Source of the DNA: Atopsyche davidsoni
Lineage: Eukaryota; Arthropoda; Insecta; Trichoptera; Hydrobiosidae
NCBI GenBank assembly: GCA_022113835.1
Contig: JAILWY010000007.1
Coordinates: 10,021,001-10,085,000 of the forward strand
DNA length: 64,000 bases
Direction of reading: 5' to 3'
Positions 1-12,800 of the stretch are shown here, one piece after another. The first letter of the stretch is position 1; each line of letters starts with the position of its first letter. The translations under genes and the position numbers were made by a program. The notes under the pieces were generated by a model, which ran no database searches, was not told where the DNA came from, and saw only the letters and a program-made list of their open reading frames with translations.

Positions 1-2160
1 AAATTCGAATGCACGCCACTAGTGAAATATGTTTATAAACATGCGGGTATGTTTTATATCGAGCCTGTGTGTAGAAAACCGTTTTTTGTCCAATTTGTCT
101 GAGTTATGGCAGGCATGAGTAGCAAATATCCACACAACAATTAATCGATAGTTTATTATTGAAACGCACGATCTGTGATGGCAAACAAAAACTTTGGATT
201 TTAAAAAACACTTTACGCGGACGATAATGCCGGGTTATCCGCGTCCATCTCCCCGGACATCATAATCTGCGCGGAGATATAATAAATCCAGCTAAATACA
301 AAAAAAATATCGCATACAGGTGACTCACATTGAAAATATTCTCAGTTATCTCTTGGCAATTAAGACCTGATGTATTATCAACTCGCGAACTACTGATGCT
401 GTTGAACATGATAATATGTTCCGTATAAAAATTGTAGATTTTTCTCTCCGTTTCATGCATGAATAACATATTGAATTATAATCTTGATTTATTGATATTG
501 CAGTGTGATTTACCTCCAGCGGTGGTCGAGCTACAGTTTAGGGTTGCGAAAAAATTATTTTCGTCGCCGCTTCATCTGTGGGCCGATTTCCTTTGAATCA
601 TTGAAAACTTGTTTACCGGCTTGATGTTTACTGATAGCGTAGCATGATTCACCCGTAGAGAGATGTGTAACTGTACCGCGACCGCAAGAAGTGTCGGGTT
701 ACAGTCGAATCGCGCGCGTCGGGCAGTAATTGAAATTTATACCAATGCGGCCGACGGACCGGCTGGGAGCGTCCACTCTTGTTTGCAAGCGCTGCCGATA
801 TTGATTTACACGATTACCTGCCGCAGCCAGGTAGAGCAGCTCTTAATGACCGCCTTCAGAACTGGTTCCGTCTGCTAATCGAAATCACTATTTTTAATCG
901 AAATATGTTCGTACTATTTTCGTACACTCGCGCGCACCTCGGGCTTCGGTTACACTGGGTTTATATCCATCCGACGTTTTGCGACTAAACCCACGAAAAT
1001 ATTTTTTAATGATTATTACACTTGGTAACTTTAAATTATTGGCTTGAAGTCTCCTGCATCTAAAAAACCTTTTAAAATCAATTTGGGTTTCAGGAATAGA
1101 ATTTAGGCTTCAACGCATTACTTGCGACTAATATAAACTAATTTTATGATTATAAATATGTGAGATTTAAAGTTTTTTTTTTGTATTTTATGGGAATTCC
1201 AGCAAAATTGATTTATCATCAATTTGATGTAACTGACCTATCGCAGTCTTTATCCAGATCCAGTGGGAATCACCGTACCAGTTCTTCGTGTAACCATAGC
1301 CCAAGGCATGACACACACGCGTGATTATATTTTCGAGGAGATAATTCAAAATACACGGCAATCTAAATCCAAAACGTTCGAGGAAATAATAAATCTAGAC
1401 TTAATTGTAAGTCTTTGACGTGAACTTTGAATTGAAAAATAAGCCTTTTCACCGTGTAAGCCGTACGCGGATATATCATTTCATTGAACTATGAACTTAC
1501 GGATGTTTTCTACAAAAAAAGATTTATTATAACAACATATAATACTGTCTTAGAAAACTTACCAGCGAAGAATTTATAACCGATGACAGTGGTTCTATTT
1601 TTCATCTTGATTAGGATGGATGTCTCTTAATAGAAATACGACATTTTTTGTCTGATGTATCCAGTACTTAATTTGCACTATAAATTTAATATAACGGTGC
1701 CTTAACGAAGGTAGCGCATTGTATTGATATTATTCATTTATACGAATAGCTTATACATAATTCATTTTTTTATAAAATCAATCGGTTAGCAGTTGCTAGA
1801 AAAAAATAACATTTGGGTTAGGTTGTAGGTTCAATGTTTAATAGTACATTCTTGTTTACGAGAAGATGGCATTGTAAGTTTCAGTTATTTTTAATTATAC
1901 AGGTTTAATTACAGGTGTAAGCTTAGGCCACGCTTTGGATATTACGGCACACACTTAACACTTTAGTTAGCCAAATTATTATTGTCTTGATAATAAATTA
2001 ATTTATTATTAGTCAGCTAATATATAGATATTCATAGCAATCAATTGTCGAGAATCCAACGTCTCTTGTATAAATTAAATTCACTTGAATCACAAAAATC
2101 TTTCTTTGTAGTATCATTTTTATTGAATGATTTTATTTGCTTTGAATTACAAGCAGAAAG
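1..2160. other. AT-rich spacer, no gene seen
   Basis: No open frame here looks conserved and no terminal inverted repeats or Pol III boxes were found. A moderately GC-rich patch lies at about 660-850. Read as intergenic or intronic spacer. Confidence 0.6.
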
Positions 2161-2164
2161 ATTT

Positions 2165-2240
2165 TTTTTCCCTCGTATTCGAACCCTCGGCCTCACGTCG
2201 CGTGCGCCGCTGTTGCTTGATAATAAGCGATATCCAACAT
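2165..2240 (-). repeat. tRNA-like SINE head
   Basis: On the minus strand a B-box-like GGGTTCGAATAC lies at about 2176-2188, preceded by a GC-rich tRNA-like stretch and followed by an A-rich run (T run on the plus strand at about 2160-2169). The 5' half is too diverged to fold into a confident cloverleaf, so this reads as a SINE remnant rather than a tRNA gene. Confidence 0.4.
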
Positions 2241-4337
2241 TGCCATTTTCCGTAAGCTCTCACAGAGATGTAAATATAATAATCCTTATTGTATTATAAT
2301 TTGAAATCCTCGTTCCTTAAGGAGCCCCATTGTTGAGTGAGCCCCTCGAGCGCCCGAGATAAGGCTCTCCCGGGGGCGGAGCGCCAGGCGTGCTGTAGCG
2401 ACGGGCGGGGGGCTTAGTTGCTCGATTTGACTTGCAAAGTCTTTAATCCTTGGCAGCATCAGGCCAATTTGTCACACACCCAAATGATTGGCAAGAAAAT
2501 CTCGGGACAGACCTTCAATTCTTTTTTGGAGAATTCGTTTTTTTTAGCTCCCTCCCATCCGGCTCATTTGAATAAACCGGCGATAAAAACAAAAACACTC
2601 TGAAATAAAATTAAGTCAAATTTTTCGGTTGAGATGTTTACTGTCTCGTGCCTACTTTTGACATTATTCTCGGTCGTTTTGGTCATCAAAATAAAATCAT
2701 TTTTTTGCTAGTACAATGTTTGAAAAATCAGTCATTAAAACTTATTTACCAACGACAAACTAAGATAAACTATAATACGAATAAACTGTCTCGATACTTT
2801 TGGGCGCTTTCGTCTTTATAGAATTAACGTGATTTATTAGGCTTATTTATTTCCAGTGAGCCAAACTGTTTGCCTTGATTGTACACTCACCGCACGCCAC
2901 TGGCCAGAACGTACGCGTGCAAGATGATAAACCTATAGATATATCCGCGCTCTACTATTTGGGGTATGAATTCTTTATGGCGATAGAAGTCTCCTTAATT
3001 ACACCCATAAAAACATCTGCTATGTTTTGCAATAGAAAACGATTACGTATACCTTACGGGAAGATTAATTATATCGGTTGTTAACGACATATCGATATGC
3101 TTAATTGAACTGGATTACGGTTTTGATACGCTAAAATTAACGTGTCCAGTTCTTGTAATTTATTATCTAAGAGCGGTTAATCAAATGTCAAATACTGTGG
3201 AAGCAAAAAACAGAAATACGGTTAACTCGGCTGAGTATTCACGGTGAATTCTTGCGCAGTACGTTCTGGTGCCATTGAGTGATATATATCGTTCTGTTGG
3301 ATACTTCCTATTAGGTCAAATCTTTTAATTAAAATCTCGTCTTCATGCGTTTTTGATTCTTAATTTAGTTGGTGACTCCCATAAATAAGTCGTCTTACTT
3401 AAAACAATAACGTAAAAAATTACACAAAGAGATAATTGCTATTATTGAATTATTTATTCAACATTGATGGTTTTTTTGTAAATAAAGTACATCTTCATTC
3501 GTATTTAAAATACCTGGAAGCTAAGTTGTATTTTTAAATAAACAACGATGAAAATATCAAAGTTTTAATATTATAACTCTAAAAATATTCTTGTGAAATA
3601 GAGTTAAGAAATAACACATAGTTATGACGTTGTTTGAGTTTAACTAGACACCGTATTAAAGAAAAAGTTAATAAAGCTGATATTTTTAAATTCTATATTT
3701 ATTTTTAGTAAAAAAACTATTTTAAATTACTGCCAAGCAAAATTATTCTTGTCATGCCTCTCAAAATTTAGCGAAAATTTGTTTTTTGAAGCCACTATAT
3801 TTTGAAAGGTGACTCACAGTTACTTCTTGATATTCATTGTTTTTTTTAACGCGATATTCTATTTTCTTTTCAAACGAAACGATATTCTATTTTCTAATAA
3901 CTTATTGATAAAAAAAAGTATCACCAATGAAGTTGCAATACAAGATTGAGCCTCGGATAGAGCTTTGCCAATACCAAATAAAACATTTCGTTGATAATTT
4001 TTATTTCTCATTTTTGCCAATTTGCGCATTTTTGCAGTTTTATTGACGTTTTCAGGTGAAAAAAATTAAATTATAGGCTTTCATTCAACGGTCAGATCCG
4101 CAAATACCTCGGACACCCGGAGTCCCGGCCCTTTGAGGGTGACCCGCGCGCATTGCTGGGATGGCCGGTAATGGAGTGTAATAACGCAGAGGCTCGCGGC
4201 CCACCTCTCCAGTTTTTACGCGTCGGTAGCATGGCTGAGACTGAGGAGGCAAAAAGAAGGTATTCCATCGTACCCAGCAACAGAATCAAAGCCTCCTTGT
4301 GCCTCATACAAAGCCTGTACGTCCTGTATATTCATAA
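2241..4337. other. Spacer with two GC-rich patches
   Basis: Mostly AT-rich. A GC-rich island rich in CCCGGG-type words lies at 2311-2415 and another at 4085-4310. Neither carries a frame I recognise. The second directly abuts the Tigger-type MITE. Confidence 0.5.
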
Positions 4338-4339
4338 TA

Positions 4340-4760
4340 CAGTAATACCCCGCTATACGCGAGGAATACGCTCCGGCAAAAATCGCGCTAAGCGAAATTC
4401 GTATATATCGGGGTTTACGATTAAACATACATACATAGTCAAAAACCAATACAAAAAAAATACGAATCATTTGAATCAATAACATTAATACTAAAAACAC
4501 TTTATGCAGTATCACATGTTATTTTTACTGAAAAATACATCTATTGTCTTTTGGGTAGCGTTTCTTTTACGTTCATTTAAAATACGTTCATAACACCCAA
4601 CGCTGTTTTTGATTGTTAAGAGATGTCAATGACTGCATTATGTTAATACACATTCTTAAGTAAGAAATTCGCGTAATCCCGGGCATTTTAACGCGAAATT
4701 TGATATTCGCGTTATAGTGAAACCGCGCGTAACGGGGTCGCGTAAAGCGGGGTATTACTG
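4340..4760. mobile_element. Tigger/pogo-type MITE, complete
   Basis: A 421-bp non-autonomous DNA transposon. Both ends begin CAGTAATACCCCGC and the 23-bp terminal inverted repeats (4340-4362 and 4738-4760) match at about 22 positions. The element is flanked by TA on both sides (4338-4339 and 4761-4762), the target duplication of the Tc1/mariner/pogo superfamily. The subterminal region carries further GCG-rich words near the right end. There is no transposase frame, so it would depend on an enzyme supplied elsewhere. The CAGTAATACCYCGC terminus is typical of Tigger-like elements (family knowledge). A second, interrupted copy lies in opposite orientation at 25583-26116. Confidence 0.85.
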
Positions 4761-4762
4761 TA

Positions 4763-7670
4763 ATCGAAAAAAAAAATTTCGAAAAAAGTCTTTACAAAAG
4801 TTTTTTTTGTTGATAATTATCGATTCCGTCTACTCAGTAGCCTAAATTGCTTCAAATTCATTGAGTTTCTCAAAGATTAATAACTTGTTTGAACATATGT
4901 TTGGCTGACAATTAGATGAATATTTGATTTCATTTTGTACACATATATTTTGAATAACCGGATATTAATTTCGAAAGCAAAGCCATTCTAGGAAATATCA
5001 CATTTCGTGTCACAAACAACGAATCACTTTCACTGCACTGTTCTTTATTAGATGCAGTCTTTATCACGTTCAATTGTGCTATTCTTTTTTAATTACGTTT
5101 GCTGTGCTTAGACGGTGTTATTTTTTTAGGAGGCATTTTAAGTTATTAATGATGTGATTGATAATTTAAAAAAAAAATAAAATTGGTACTTGTGTCAAGC
5201 TGACATAAACTGGAAATTTCTTAGAAGCATCATATTTTGTTTTTTTTGTAAAAATTCTAAATTTGAAATTCTCGCTGTGAACAACAGAATCATATAATTC
5301 GTACATAAACCATATTTGATAGTTTTATTAAATTAGTTTATGTATAAAAATATTATCCTATCGTCTTTAAATTCGGCACATAACTGCGGAAAATTTACTG
5401 AACCTACGTGCAAAAAATCAGCGTTGTATCTTTTAAGATATTCTATAGAGAACCAAAAAATGAAACATACACACACACACACACAATGGCTATTATTATA
5501 GTAGATATGCACATATGTGTTTATAAACAAAAATAAGTATTAAGACGGCAAGAAGTAAAGGAGATAGATGTCAGCTCTGTATCAGAGACTATCCGCGGCG
5601 GGCGCGGGTCGTGACTCCGGCGACAAGCGACTCCTCCCGTCCGCGAGATAAGCCGGAGCAAAAAAAAACCACCTCTGCGCGCCGCCGCGTGCCTCGCGAT
5701 TCTTTCCCTCGAATAAATTTGGACTCCGTCGCCTTTGGTAGAATGAAGCATCACAATGATTTAAGCAGGGAAAATGATAACAATATCCGACGGAAAATTA
5801 CGAGACGCGAAAATTCTCGCCGGGAAAATAAAACATCTAGAAGTGCGAGTACTGCAGATTTGGGAAGCGGCCTAATGGGGCGTTATATCGCGTACGATAA
5901 AAAAAATCATTATTTTTCTTTACGCCACTTCCTGCGTTGATGGTTACTGCGACAGAAAGCCAGCTGACGAGATTGTTTATTTGTACTAAAATTTTGATAT
6001 TCTGATATCTCGACCTAATAAAATCCAAATGTTAAATTGTTGATTTTATTTTATTTTAAGATCAACCTCACCATTGACTTTTATGATACTGTTGGAATAC
6101 GGTTTAATGGTGAAATAATTGCTTACTTCCTGCAAAGCATCTATTTAATATTTATATATATTCATATATATCATACTCTTCATTGCAAGAACACCTGATT
6201 GTCGCGACCCAAGTCAAGCATTTATTCTTCAAGCAGTTTTTTATTCTTCTATAATTAATTATTCACCATCAACTTCTTAAGTATTTTTTTTCTATGAATT
6301 TGAATATTTTTTAAATATAAAATTAAAAAATCAATGTAATTTGAATATTACAATATTTTCGGCACTAAACCGTGAGGTAAAACTAGATACAAAAGAATAA
6401 AGTAAGGGTAGGTTACAGGGTTAAGCAAAAGCTACAAGACCCGCACTCAATATCGCTTTATATTTTATCCGAATAATTTACCTGTTTTTATAACCAGAAG
6501 ATATCTAGAGAGAAAAAATAAAATATTTGATATACCAGGGCGGCATAAAGTATACACGATCTTTGAGTTTTATTGTTATTAGTAATATTTCATTACGTTT
6601 TTCCCTTGCTCTACTTTTTGCTCCACTTATGGTATTCATTCGTGTAAAAATTGTATCCTCTTCTCAAATAACACGTATACCTTTTATGTATATTATGGAT
6701 CTGTACCTTTTATGTCCTTTTTGGGAGTGCTATGTGTCAAATGCCATTCTCCTTTCATACAGGGGCTCTCTTTAGAAAGCGGTGATCCCTTGTATCTCTA
6801 AACAAGGTATCGCAAGGAAAAGGATACACGGATACAGTGCACGCATTACTGGAAACTAAAAGCATAGAAGGACGAAGCCAAAGTTCACAGCATATATTAT
6901 ACATTGTCCTATTTTAATAAAAACTTAATTTTTTTTTTCTGAAGCGCATGCAAAAATCTCGAAATGCATTCTGGGTTTTATTACTTCTATTTAATATCAA
7001 CATTTCTTTATATATCAGCCGTAGCAGCCACTCGTGCCTACTTAAAATCGACTTAAGTCTAATTTGAGTCTTTATCAAAGCTTTTTTTATTATTAACATA
7101 ATGTTATTGCTTTAAGAACAGCAAGTATTATTATTTGCTATTTAACAAATGGATTTTTAAAAGTACGTATATTTTACTATTCATGGTATTTAGCTCTATC
7201 CATGTGTTGCAATCTTATTGAGTCATCATTGATTTATACCGCTAGTGTATCGGAATGATCAGTCATTAAATGGTAAAGTCCATTTGTAGCCGAGAATTAT
7301 TGTAATTGAAGAGAGTGCTCTTCATGCCGGCCTTCGAGCTCTCGGCTCGTTCCTGCATTGTAATTTCCACACCTCTTCACCAATTATGTGCACCTAATAC
7401 AGCTGAAAATTAATTTCTTGCATTTCATTCTTTTTAATTTAGTAACGCGGCTATAATTACCCATGCATATTCATTACAGGGTAGTAAAATGTATATCATT
7501 AGTGTAGTTACTGAAATGGCTTGGTATTATATATTTCAAAGAAATAATAACGCTCAGCCATATGTGTTTATTAAAAAAAAAATAACATAGTAAAATAGAC
7601 GATACATTAAATTCAAATATTATATTTTAGTAAATTGACAAATTTATTTATCAATTTCTCAAAGCAATAT
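4763..7670. other. Spacer
   Basis: AT-rich with no gene recognised. It includes an (AC) microsatellite at 5469-5485 and a GC-richer island at about 5590-5720 that is open on both strands but matches nothing I know. Confidence 0.5.
5469..5485. repeat. (AC)n microsatellite
   Basis: About eight AC dinucleotides in a row, read directly from the sequence. Confidence 0.9.
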
Positions 7671-7834
7671 TCGCAGGTGAGATTCGAACATATTTTGGTA
7701 CGCTTGCGTCCTTTTAATTCCCATTTATGGTTAAGTATAAGAAAAAAATAAACATGAAAAATATGTATGGGTCTTGATATTTGAAAAAAGATTAAAATGT
7801 TTTACTTTTCATCTTGTAGGTCTTATAAAATGAA

Positions 7835-7890
7835 CTGGATGTGACAATTTGATGTTCCGGGCTCGATTCCCACCAGCATCTGAAAACTCC
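7835..7890 (+). repeat. Possible tRNA-like SINE head
   Basis: A B-box-like GGGCTCGATTCCC lies at about 7860-7871. The matching A box is weak. A hAT MITE starts about 50 bp downstream. It could be chance similarity. Confidence 0.25.
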
Positions 7891-7941
7891 ATGTTTCAAA
7901 TCCGCGTGTTGTCGACTTTCAAACATACTGTAAACGTAAAC

Positions 7942-8307
7942 CAGTGCTTCTCAAAGTGGTCCCTACAGACCCCTGGGATCATTCAGGGGGTCTTTAGAAA
8001 ATTAAAATCGATTTGGGGGTCCCTGAACAACGTCGGGGGTCCGCGCAAGGTTTAATATAAAATAAAAAAAATTGTGACACATTTTTATTAATATGGAAGT
8101 TAAAGAATACATTATTAGCGATTTTTACGTCCTAAGTAAAATATAAATATAGACAGGTGCATCGCGGTGAGTCAGGTAGGTTAATAGAGTCGATACTTGC
8201 ACCAACTAGTCTATAATATGAATTTATGCAGTTTTCCACCCAGGGTCCGTGGGCAAGTTTTGACTATGAAAGGGGTTCCGTGTGCCAAAAGAGTTTGAGA
8301 TCAAATG
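7942..8307 (+). mobile_element. hAT-type MITE, copy 1
   Basis: About 366 bp, starting CAGTGCTTCTCAAAGTGGTC and ending in a stretch complementary to CTCAAACTCTTTTGG. The CAGTG(G/C)TTCTCAA terminus is the hallmark of hAT elements in animals (family knowledge). Internal sequence matches the copies at 22011-22375 (opposite orientation) and 54892-55298 almost throughout, including the GTCCTAAGTAAAATATAAAT segment. The last bases are mutated (AAATG for CACTG) and no 8-bp target duplication is evident. No coding capacity. Confidence 0.8.
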
Positions 8308-11300
8308 CTCCGAGCGGCTTCTGTGTTACCAGGTATTTAAAATAAATAAAAAATATATTAATTACCCCCAGACGCAGCGCCAGTACGCGGCTCCCGTGAT
8401 CCCCGGGGAGGTATCTCATTTTCGAGCTCGGCGGGTAATTACACAGGATTCCCCGAATACCGCGTATCACTTCCACTAATTCAATAATTATTGTTCGGGC
8501 GGCTGGGAAGCCCCGGCCGCGAATAGCGTCCAGTCACGGCGGGGCTTTGTGGGAGCGTCGGGGAGGTGACCGTGAAGTGGTCGGACCATCTCCCTGGCAA
8601 CTCCTGCAAGTTCCAACATTGCCTGATAAACACACAAAAAAAAAAAAAAATTATCAATCTAAACTCAGCGATGTCAGCATTTGATATTTTTTGACCGCCG
8701 GTCTTCGAACTCCGCTCGAGATGCCGAACTATTTTTTTGGTGAAACTACTCGCGCCAAAAAATGCAGTAAACATTTAATTTTATCATGCATTTTTAATTG
8801 TATTTGATACAAATTGCTTCTGCATATCCTAGACAAGTCTTTCAGCTTTCATGTTTTTCAGTGCATCAACCAACGGAGACGCTGCCTCCATAGATAGTCA
8901 GGGACGAGTACACGCAAAAAGTGCGCTCCCTAGGAAACCCCCTCTCACGAATTGTGTATGATTATATTAGATATATTGTCTAGACCAGCTGTCGGCACCC
9001 GGAAGTAGTACTACAGAGCTGCCCGGAAAAAAAAGACAAGTCTTACACAATTTAAAAATATAATCCATGTCAGTTTTATATCGCAAGACGTGTAACTAGT
9101 CCCAGTAGAAGGGAATTAAGAAATTGAAACACACTAGAGCAAGCGTGTAAGAAAAAAAACGCAGCATTATATATAAGTCAAATGTGTATTGTTACAAGGG
9201 TCGCCGAAACTTGCGAATAACCTTAAAAACACACAATTATCACGATTGGTTATATATAATTGTAAAATTAATAAAATCCCTGAAAGCACGGGGACCGAAT
9301 CGTCGGAGAAGTGAAAACTGAAATCAGTTCAACACCCAAGAAGCCGACGAATCTACGAACATATAATTTATATATGATTATATATCATAACATATATATA
9401 TGATTTATTCTTGTTGGGCTTTTTGGTATCTCAAGTAGCATTAAATAACAAACCAATGTTCGGTTGCACTTGAACTGATTTTGGAGCGTCCTATCGGCAC
9501 TCGTATCTGAGGTCGCTTGCCGCAGCGGTTCTGTAATTACAGAGGTTATCCGAACTTGCGGGTCCTTAAAAATGTCGGTTCTTTCTGAAGGGTCGCGTTT
9601 GATCTTCGGGTCTGCGAAATCATTCTGAACGAGAGCGTAATGCGATCCAATCCAGACCCGCCTGGGCAGACCTTGTGATCTCCTTTACGACTTCAATGCT
9701 TGAAAAGTACTAATTCATTTTTTTATCTATGAGAGTCTGGTTTAATTTGTATATAAACAACAAATGTGAAAAGCTAAGTGGCTTAGAGAATACGGACGTT
9801 TTTTTTTTCTAAGCGCTTCTGCTTATCAAGAAGTTTTACAATGTTTTAGTTTTAAGACAAAAGTGTAAAAATATGACGATATTATAAAAATATTACGGTG
9901 GTGTAAAAAATGCATATTTATTATATATTTAATAATAATCGTTTGTTTAACACGAGTTTTTGTGACGGTGTCATTTTTTCAGATCTTACGTTGGTTTTTT
10001 TTGGGTCTTGCATCAATAAAAAAGGTACTTAAATGAGTTTTTTAAAAGTATACGTAATGATGTCTTCCATCGGTTAAAGCTATCTCCACTTCAAATCTCG
10101 TGGTTCGAAAATCGGAGATATCTGAATTAAAAGACAAACAAATAAATGCACATAATCGATTTTTATGGAAAAAAAATTAGTGTTCTAGCTTTGTTAACGA
10201 CTAGTTTTGCCAGACTTTGTAGAAACTAGTCGCGTCAAAAAATAAAACGTGGCAACGACACTAAATATTCATTTAATTAAATATTATTTCTTATTTCCTT
10301 TAAGTACATTCTGTCAAAAATAATTAATACTCTAATTAGATCTTTGCACAAGTACAATTTAAGCAATTATTTATTATACCTCGGCTGCCATTCATTTTTA
10401 TAAGTTTCATTAAAATTTTCACGACCCGAGATGAATGCTTTAGTTCCGCGTTTCAGCTTCTCGGCTAATTACGAGTCGCACACCTGAGTTCCCGTCTGAA
10501 AGGTGCTATTGTGCTCGATGAAGGCCTACCTTGATGCAATAATTGCTCGCATTGTCTGGAATCGTTCATTGTTTTTCAGTTTTATATCCACCCCGAACAA
10601 TGCCATCAGAGCAAGCGCAAAAAACCGCGATTAGTGAGATGCGCCTGTTTCAGCATTACGTATAAAATGCATTCACTTTTATCGGCGACAAAAAGGTTTA
10701 ATTTGTAATGCTGCATATTTAAAAACAACCAAATACACAAAAAAAAAAAAAAAAAATTTGCTAGCACTTTCGAATTTTAAGCTTTTTTAAACCAAATTAG
10801 TCAAATTAAGTTCAAACAGTATAAAAAGCGAAAACGCCCACATTAAATATTATCATAATTTTATTCATTTTTATTTTTTCGTTTTTATATCTATAGATAA
10901 TAATAGCTACCTAAAAACTAAAGATAAATATCAATTATTATTTTATTACTTAAGCGAATTTTTCTTTTATTAACGCTTAATGCATAAAAGCATTCGCTTC
11001 ATTTTTCAAAGAAATTGCCGGTATTTACGCTAAAGCCTCATAAAAGATCAGATTAAAATATAAAACATAATTTCACTCGGCCTTAAAAGGGTTTTCCTTT
11101 TAGCGTTTACAAAGAACGTTTCTAATATAACAATAAGTTCCCAAAATAGAACCAATATTCTTATATATTTTTTTTACCTCATTTCCATCGCCTCTCTGTA
11201 GCGCTGGCTGAAATTATTCCACGCATTCCTTCATTCTCTCAAGCAGCGCAAGGAGCCGTCTGTAACGGCGTCAATTAGTTTTATCGGATAAAAAGTCCGC

Positions 11301-12656
11301 ACTTACCGAGTTCGAATGTGACTCAGCTGTTTTGAGGACACTTAAAACGCTTTTTATCAAGCTTTTTTTTTGTAATATTTGAGTTGGCGAACGAAAAGGC
11401 TGTGTAATTATTTTTTTAACCCGGCGTCCATCAACGACATGTCGCTCGTAGGAGGAAAGGCGACTCGCGAAGCTGAAGATTTCTTATATCTCCTTTGTAT
11501 TCTGATCTTCTAACACATGCCCACTATTATAATATGAATACATTTTCTTGTGACTTTCCAATTAGTTGAAAATATATAATTTTATCTGTATTTAAACTTG
11601 TGTGTAACCTGTTTTTTTCTGATACTTGTCCATCAATCACTATGCGTAATTAAATCATAATTATTTTTATTATTACTGCGACTATTGCTTATAGTGAATG
11701 CCTAGAGCCTAAAATTGTAGAGACATGAATAATAAAACTGTACGAATCCTGGACGAAAAAGCTGGTTCCCAAACCGTATCCGATATATCAGTTTTCAAAA
11801 TAGTGCACTCACACCAACTTCTCTACAATGGCTGCAAACGGGAGCCAAAATCTCAAAAAACTGATGGATAAATAAAAACGTTATCATTTAATGTTTTAAA
11901 ATAAAAATATCCTGACATTTCATTTAAATAAAACAAACGTTTTTAACAAAGCTCTGTCACAAACACGAGTACGTCTTTCAGAATGTCGGCATGATGTTTC
12001 ACATTCGTACATGCAATTCTTTTGGAATACATTACAATACCCGAAAGCTCTCCACGCCATGTCTGCGTTCCTGATACACTGAAGAATTCAATACCCCCTC
12101 CTTTGGTAAGACACGCATCGCGTGCGTCCAAGAAAAGCCTTCGATAACCCTTAATGGCGGCCCCACCGGCAGTACCCTCGAGACCCTCTCATTTTATGTT
12201 GTCCTGATAAATAATGCTTCGTTTAAGTTATTAGGGTAACAGATTTCGTTATAACCCCCGCGGTACTCGAATCTTTTACTTAGGAGTATAAAAATAGACA
12301 AAGCTTTGAACCCTCCTAGAAACAAAGGGCTTCCAAGAAATTTTATTAAAAACTTCAAAAACTGCTAACAATTCCCCATACAATATTTTTTTACTTTGAT
12401 TCGTATTTTCATTAGATTTTTTTAATATTATACCAGCAGAAATTCCGCTATATAAGTATGCGTTACTTTGATCTATATTTATTAACAAATAATGGCTAAT
12501 TTCTGAGTAATGTTTATATAAAGCAAACATTGAAACCACGGCCACATAAATCGTATTTGTATATGTTTCTTCTCTTTATCTTTGTGTTGTTATTTATACA
12601 ATAACTACGCACATATATATAGATTAGTGATGAAAATTTTGAACGATATGTTTTCA
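8308..12656. other. Spacer with one ORF-like segment
   Basis: Mostly AT-rich. It contains a GC-rich island at about 8390-8600, an AT palindrome at about 9361-9405, a run of A at about 10740-10757, and the open frame described separately at 11943-12188. Nothing else is supported. Confidence 0.5.
11943..12188 (-). CDS. Unidentified open frame, possible exon or relic
   Basis: The minus strand is open for about 81 codons, from just after a stop at 12189-12191 to a stop at 11943-11945. The translated part from the first Met (12131) begins MDARDACLTKGGGIEFF and contains GTQTWRGELSGIV, with a balanced amino-acid composition unlike the Lys/Phe/Ile-rich chance frames around it. I do not recognise the family. 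No clear splice acceptor sits at its upstream edge and no terminal repeats flank it. It could be an internal exon, a decayed gene or transposon fragment, or chance. Confidence 0.2.
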   Translation of the reverse strand, partial: EGLEGTAGGAAIKGYRRLFLDARDACLTKGGGIEFFSVSGTQTWRGELSGIVMYSKRIACTNVKHHADILKDVLVFVTELC

Positions 12657-12760
12657 GGTAATTTACTCAAGTTTGAAACGATGAAAAAACTCCTTGAAAT
12701 AAATATTGAGTCACAGGTTGAATTCGAACGCACATCCTTTTGCTGACGCATATCTTTTTT
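12657..12760 (-). repeat. tRNA-derived SINE, family shared with 63.6 kb
   Basis: On the minus strand a B-box-like GCGTTCGAATTC lies at about 12719-12731, followed by a body that matches 63601-63682. Shared blocks, read on the plus strand, include GGTAAT..CTCA, GAAACGATGAAA and TTG(A/G)ATTC(G/A)AACGCACA. Two copies with the same head and body show this is a real dispersed SINE family rather than a chance B box. Confidence 0.6.
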
Positions 12761-12800
12761 TCGTGTATGAATCGATTAACTATGTAACAAATACATTAAC

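Noticed and set aside
7670..7700. B-box-like AGATTCGAACAT (minus strand)
   Set aside because: Only a nine-base match, no A box at suitable spacing and no second copy.
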